A DNA stretch of 64,000 bases from Callaeas wilsoni (Eukaryota > Chordata > Aves > Passeriformes > Callaeidae): contig VWPU01001365.1 in NCBI GenBank assembly GCA_013398955.1, forward strand, positions 1 to 64,000, read 5' to 3'. Below, one piece after another: positions 58,201 to 64,000 of this stretch. The position numbers and the translations under genes were made by a program. Under the pieces are notes generated by a model that saw only the letters and a program-made list of their open reading frames with translations, was not told the DNA's origin and searched no databases. How positions within the stretch are numbered: the stretch's first letter is position 1; the number at the start of each line of letters is the position of its first letter.

Positions 58201-61200
58201 GGCTACATAAGTAAGAATTAAAGATACTGAATTATTGCATCCAGAATTAATGAGAATTCAGGTCTCTATCCTCAAACATATTATTTAGTTGGATCTAATT
58301 CTTAGATCCAGCTGGGTGAGACTGTCTTTCTTCTATAAAGCTCCACATTAACTTAAACTCTGGTGTAATCATACCATTTTTTGAACATTTGAAGGTCTGG
58401 CCCAGTGAATAGCCAGTTGAAAACTCCCATTGAATCCAAAGAAATCTTGAACAGATGGTAAGATCTGCAGTGGGAAAATGATGACTAATTGACATCCATG
58501 TCAGGTAATCTGTTACTTACTAGAAAAATAACATAATTAAAAGGAAAAAGCACAAGATGGCACAAGTGTGAACATGTGGACATGAATCTGCATTTTATAT
58601 TGGAGTGTTTGTAGCTTCCCCATCATTTTTCACATGACTTTCAAAGCAGAATAATTATAGTTAGTGAGCTAGGCACAAGGAAAATATGATGCAAAACACA
58701 ACAAGCAAATATTTTAAGTTAAAACTGCTTTTGCTTGATGTCTCATTTTGCTCTCAGTATGGCAAAGTGTTTGAGAAGACAGCTGTCAGTAAGAAAATCC
58801 TTGCTGATAAAATGGACTGGTTTTCCTCTGACCGATGTGTATTTCAATGCCATTAAAATTCTTTCTCTCTCACTTTCTACTTTTTTGTCTGATTTTTTTT
58901 TTAAAGATATTTTGCCATGCTAGAATCTCTGCAATTCACTCATTTCAGCTGCAAAGACACAATGTGATTGTCGTGTGCACTTCTCTGTGGCCGGGTGCAG
59001 GTGCACAGCCTTTCTCCAGTAACTCGGAAGCGAGGACATATTTATTACAAAGCAAGACTAAGTTATTCAAGGAACTCCAGTAAAAACATTAGTGACTAGG
59101 TCAAAACCACTTGAAAAGAGACATGATTATGAGTAGATGCCTTTTCTGCAACCACGACTTCAAGAACAATTTTGACATAACTTGTGCCATGTGGCAGCAT
59201 TTACTGCAGGCAAAAGGTATTAGAGGCATCCTACTATTTCAGGGAACAACATTCTTGAAAGTAAATCCAGAAGTTCCTTCCAAAGAGTCCCCTTCCCACC
59301 CCACTGATTTGGGGGGTTGATTCTCATTGCACACTTTGCATTGACACCCTACGCTGTTGCTTTCATTTAGATGTGCAGCCAGCTCTTTGCATCAACTGCA
59401 CTTCTGCAAAGTGCTGTGCTGGGAATGGCAGAAGTAAAAACCCAGAAAACCTGGAGAAGGAACCAGGCTATTGAAGAGTATGGGATAATGTCAAAATTAT
59501 TTTCTATGGCTGCCCTTCCTTCTTTGAGGGAAATATAAAGTAGCAGCAGTAAAATTTGAAGAATCAGCAGCAACACATAGGTGCATGCCAGCAACATGGG
59601 TATTTGTCATCTATACATCAGGTGCTTAAAATACCACAAGAGACAATGCAGAAAACAATGCAGAGAGTTCACTGTTAATCTGGACTGTGGCTTCTTCACA
59701 GTTCACTGGCACTGAAAGGAGCAGCAGAAATGCCGAGGAAAATGTTGTCCACTAGAATCACAGCTTCTGTTTTACAGCCCAGGGTTTATGGGTTGCAAAA
59801 CAGGCACAAAATTTCTAGCAGCAATTCAAATCACTTAGAAGTCATTACAACATCCGTACCAAAAATAATGTGGGCTCGTCTACTTGGAATTTAGTTAAGC
59901 GAAATAGAGTTTTCATTCCAAAAGCACAGATTTTTAACAGTGGTGTCAGAAGTCTTTCATCAGGCAGGTCCACCCCACAAAGCAGGTTGTAGAGCCCTGG
60001 TCAACCTCTGAAACTCTGATCTGTCTCCACAAAGCAACACAGGGACACATGAGGGTACTGGCTCCTGTCCCAGCTGCAATATAGATGGCTTCATGTGGGG
60101 CTGCACCCTTTTTTCAATCAAGGCCAGTTAGTAATTATATAGCATTCAGTTCTGGAAATAGGTGTCTCAGGGCTCTTTGCCTCAATACTCCCTGCTGGGT
60201 GTAGACATGTCTTAAATCGCAGCACAGCATTGAAAATGCACTGACTCTCTTGTGCTGTTTTTTTTAAAGTTACCTTTGAAATCATGATGGGTGTGTGTAC
60301 ATGTATCCTTCAGTTTATTTAATTTTCCATCGAAATACATCGCTTGAGGTCCTTCATCTTATCACGTCGTCCCTGTCCAACAGATGATTCATCAAGGCTT
60401 CCTGTCTAGGAAGCAAATGGAGCTCTCCTCATTCACAGGCACCCTAATGTTGCAGGTAGGCACATAGGCAGGTGAGCCATCACAATAGCAGGTCCAAGAA
60501 GGAGCAAGGCCACCCAGGCAGGAGAGGAGAAGCAGGGCATTTTACTCCCAGTTCCCTCTTTTCAAGGTTAGAGAAGGAACCAGATCATTTTGTTGCAAAC
60601 CATCCTCACATAAAGCATGACCCAGTTTCAACTTTTGCTCTGGGCCTCTGCACTCTTTCCTTCTCTGTAGTTGTTTCCCCATTTTTATTGTTATTTCTTT
60701 TTCTGATTTCCCCAGGCCATGAGCACACCCACCTCAAAAGGAGGTCTGTGGGCTGGCTGAGAGAAGCAGTGCTCATTGCCAGCACTGTGGTAAGCTGTGC
60801 TGCAGGGCTGGGGAGGGTCCTCCCTCAGCCCCCAAAGGCTGGGAGCTGGCTCAGCTCTTGACATCTGTTCCTTTTCCGCAGTAATGACTGGGAGTGGCCT
60901 TTGGATGTCAGGTCCCCTGTTACTGCTTGCAGTTTTGCAGTGTTCCCACACAAATAAGCTGAGGTATCTGATTGTTTTAAAGGATATTCACACTTGCAGT
61001 TCCTACATTGTCTTTTCTACTGTGAACTTTTAGTCTAAGGAATAATCTGTCTAAAATTGCTCCCAGCTTTTTACTAGTGGAGCTGAAAATACGCATTGTA
61101 TAATTGAGTGAAAGATGCTATATTCTCTGCCTTTGTATTTTGCTTTCCTTGGTAAAATGGCAAAATTATCTTGATTCTAGTGCTACTGTTACTGCTGACA

Positions 61201-63762
61201 CAACCTTGGCTTTGGTCCTTTGATTTTACTTATTTACTCCCATGCCAATTGTTTTGGGATTCTCTTCAGTCAACAAATGTTTGACACTAAATGTCTAGTC
61301 ATTTCTGCATAGTTTACTACTGAATGTTCTTCACTAGCTGCTTTTGAAATTGCTGTTTCTATTGTTGAAGCTGTGTAGATGGGAGTTTTCTCCTTCCCAG
61401 CCAGGGTTCTCCCTTAGCTCAGCAATACAGGGAACTCCTAATCCCGTGTCTCTGACATCACAGTCCATTGCCATGGCAATGTCTGAGAGCTGTGCAGCCA
61501 ACAGCCTGGTTTTCTGCAGGAACTATAGATGTGAGAGGATGAAATCAGAGGGAGCATTAACGCTCATGGGCTGTGCACTCATAAAAATGTATGCAAAAAA
61601 AAGAGAGAACTGTGGAAGGATGCAAAAGTCGGAAACCCAGAAGTTATTTGGGTTTTGTGTTTAAGGCGTGGGCTTGAAGCAGAGGAAAATTCTACTTTGT
61701 GTGTATCCTAAATTCCTAGCTCTTGGTCTTGTGCTGGACCTGAGTAGCATGACTTCATCCAGCCAGCATACTGCCAGTGCCTTCTATTCGTGGATATTAA
61801 GCTGGTGGTTGGCTTGGTTTGAGGTTGTTGTTGTTCATGACTTTTCCATGCTTTTCCCAAATTTAGATAGTTGAAAGGCAAGAGAACAAGGCTCAGAACA
61901 AGGCTGCTTGTCTTTTCTCCTCTAGATGTTCTGTGGCCTTAATTTTCTAGCAAACAGAAGAAATCCTCAGCTTCTGGAATGATTCATTCAAATTATCTTG
62001 CACTTTTCCTTTCTTCGAACTTTCTTCAGGTTCTCACTGAATTGAAAATATTCAGTAATGTACTCTGATTTTTAAGATAATTTCTTTTATGCTGCACTTA
62101 AGTGTCCTCGTCTGAAAAGCACTATCTGTCATCTAAGGAAAATGTTTGTGCTGAAATCTGCCCTGTTAGAACAGCATTTCCTTTGTTAAACAGCACTGAT
62201 TTAATTGACTGTGCTTAAATGAAACCTATTGCAATTAGTCACATCTCATGTACAGTTAATTTATAGAAGGAAAGTCTTTAGTCATATGTCATTTGGACAT
62301 ACATTATGACAGTGGGGCTGATTATGTATTATGGTTTCCCGATTCACAATACAAACTAATGTGCAATCTTTGAAAGAGTTTTACTTTATTGTCACACTTG
62401 TGAAGAAGTCTTTGCCTGTGGGAAGCTAAGGAAAAGGGCAAAAATACACACTCTATACTTGTAACTGTTATCATGACAAATGTGATCCTATTTGACACTG
62501 ATACTTTGGTGAATCTCCTGAAAATGAAGGGTTGGAGTACATGACCTGATGTAAGCCAGTTGCATGAAATATACCCGGACCTGGCAAGACTAATTTCTCC
62601 TTAAATAAAAAGCCAACTTGCAAAATGTGCTTTCATCTGGTTGAGCAGCCTACTCTGCTGCATGAATTAAATGCACAACTTCCTTGATGACAACATTTTG
62701 TTAAAGGTGGTGAATTACTCTCTGCTTTGCCAATTTATGACACTATTCCCCTCTGGGCATCCCTTTAGGCTTATCTGCTTCTGCCAAGATATGTGAATTG
62801 AATCATCTGGTTGTGCTTGAGCTGCACATCTCACCCCAATAACTGGCCGATGGTCAAGCTGACTCAGCTGCTGCTGTGTGTTATACCCCTAAGCTTGTTA
62901 CATTTACTTAATTAATTCATTCCTGCTTTCAGACTTTGGAAGCTGATAAGGGAAGGTTGCCCTTAGCTCAGTTCCTATTTCTTAACTTAAACATTTGATT
63001 AAATGTAATAATAAAATTACATTAGTCCTTTGAACTCATATCTACCCATGATTCAGAGGATTAGAAGAAGTTAATCCAATCTTTTAAGGAGGTTTTTGAA
63101 GTTTTGAGAGTATCTTTTATCTCAGGGACACACATTGCTGTGTTAGCCCCCCTTCTTTGTCATTTTCTGAAGGTCACCTCTAGCTTTACAAGGCTGGAGG
63201 AAACGGCTGCAGCCACCTCATCTGCCAGCTGCCTGTCTCAGGCCCTTGAGCTGAGATGGCCCGGGGGATCCTACACTGGAGGGGCTTATTCTGCCTTCTT
63301 TTTTTAATGAGTCCTCCAACAAAGCCTCTGAAAAATAGCTGTGCTGTGGAAGACAAATATATCATGTGCTTCTTCTTCCTTAAGTGCTCTTTCACTTCAG
63401 TGGACTGACAACCTTCAATAAGCCCTGTACCTCTGTCCAATCCATGCATGCCACTGGGGTCATATCGTGTTGGCTAAGCACAAAAGGTTGGATATCCCTA
63501 AATTCCTCAGATGCCTGGTGAATTAACACAGACAATTGACAAAAGAGAGACCTTTCCCTCCTCCCACCAAAAGTCACTTCAAAACCTGCACCTGGTCTAA
63601 TCTTTTCTACTTGAACTAATTGCTCTTTGCAGTGGCATATGGGAAAAGGCTCCTTTGCCCAATAGTGATATTTCAGGCTACAAAGACATTTCATATTACT
63701 TCTTCATTTTGGAGGCTGCCTACACTTTGCAATGATTTTCCTTTGCAGGAACTGTGGTTCTC
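55291..63762. other. Unique non-coding stretch
   Basis: No gene or interspersed repeat recognised over about 8.5 kb. The 195-codon minus frame at 56821-57408 lies in a G+C-richer patch with opposing open frames and has no recognisable domain. Short (TTG)n runs lie at 57711-57725 and 61822-61836. The part at 62150-62400 is a candidate conserved non-coding element. Confidence 0.5.
58290..58310. repeat. Perfect 9-bp inverted repeat
   Basis: tggatctaa and ttagatcca are exact reverse complements around a 3-base loop. Confidence 0.8.
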
Positions 63763-63775
63763 AAAAAAAAAAAAA
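63763..63775. repeat. A13 homopolymer run
   Basis: Thirteen consecutive A followed by a short A/C-rich stretch. No recognisable retroposed gene precedes it, so I do not call it a retroposon tail. Confidence 0.8.
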
Positions 63776-64000
63776 CAACCAAAAAGCCATAAAAAAGAGA
63801 ACAAATAGCCAGTGACTCTGAGAAAGCAAGGGAATTTTCATATTTAAAGCTTCCTGAGAGAAGGACCAGAGAACATCACACTTTGCTCATCTTCTTGAAT
63901 AATTCATACATACTTTAAGAAAAATCTGAAGGAGTTTCTAGTGTATGTGGGCTCTGTGTAAAAGTAGAAACTTTATTTATTTTTAAGTAGACTTGTCAAA
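63776..64000. other. Unique non-coding end of the window
   Basis: A+T-rich; nothing recognised. Confidence 0.5.

Noticed and set aside
63700..63800. Processed pseudogene tail at the A13 run
   Set aside because: No recognisable cDNA-like sequence precedes the A-run and no flanking target-site duplication is visible.
1..64000. CRISPR arrays, prokaryotic operons, ribosome binding sites, phage or viral genes
   Set aside because: No repeat-spacer structure, no tightly packed long reading frames and no recognisable viral proteins. Repeats and composition are those of a vertebrate nuclear genome.

Overview
This window reads as vertebrate nuclear DNA, most likely from a bird. The reason is the repeat content. 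Nearly every interspersed repeat I can recognise is a CR1 LINE fragment, from fairly young to very decayed. There is no L1, Alu or B1-type SINE, and total repeat density is low. Composition is mostly A+T-rich and CpG-poor. One unknown base (N, 16169) sits exactly between two copies of a local duplication, which suggests a draft assembly join. The bird call is an inference; a low-repeat crocodilian or turtle segment is less likely but not excluded.

I find no protein-coding gene that I can name, and no tRNA, rRNA, CRISPR, prokaryotic operon or viral gene. Open reading frames are short, overlap on both strands and cluster in the few G+C-richer patches, as expected of non-coding DNA. The window is probably intergenic or deep intronic; the sequence alone does not say which. 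Three segments look exon-like: 28438-28617 (-), inside a 233-codon open frame; 40400-40620 (+), in a CpG-rich patch; and about 22719-23060 (-). I recognise no family in any of them.

Layout: 1-6859 is unique A+T-rich DNA with one (TG)n tract. 6860-7370 is an ancient CR1 (-). 7371-11600 is unique, with a possible MIR-type SINE near 9985 and a perfect 15-bp hairpin at 11021. 11601-11826 is a CR1 3' end (+). 11827-19223 is unique apart from the N-separated duplication at 16094-16265 and a GA-rich tract. 19224-19352 is a short CR1 3' end (-). 19353-34194 is unique with simple repeats and the 233-codon frame. 34195-34447 is an ancient CR1 3' end (+). 34448-43029 holds the CpG cluster and a TTGG/poly-T/poly-G tract. 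43030-43790 is a long ancient CR1 remnant (-), and 44250-44370 is an upstream piece of a CR1 reverse-transcriptase ORF. 44772-44976 is a foldback repeat with a tRNA B-box-like motif. 49518-49860 is the best-preserved CR1 (-), still coding the C-terminal part of ORF2. 49861-64000 is mostly unique DNA with stretches that could be conserved regulatory sequence.

No new multi-gene system is visible. The items most worth checking are the foldback element, the exon-like 180-nt segment at 28438-28617, the CpG-rich exon-like segment at 40400-40620, the duplication around the N, and several homeobox-site-rich stretches that may be conserved non-coding elements.
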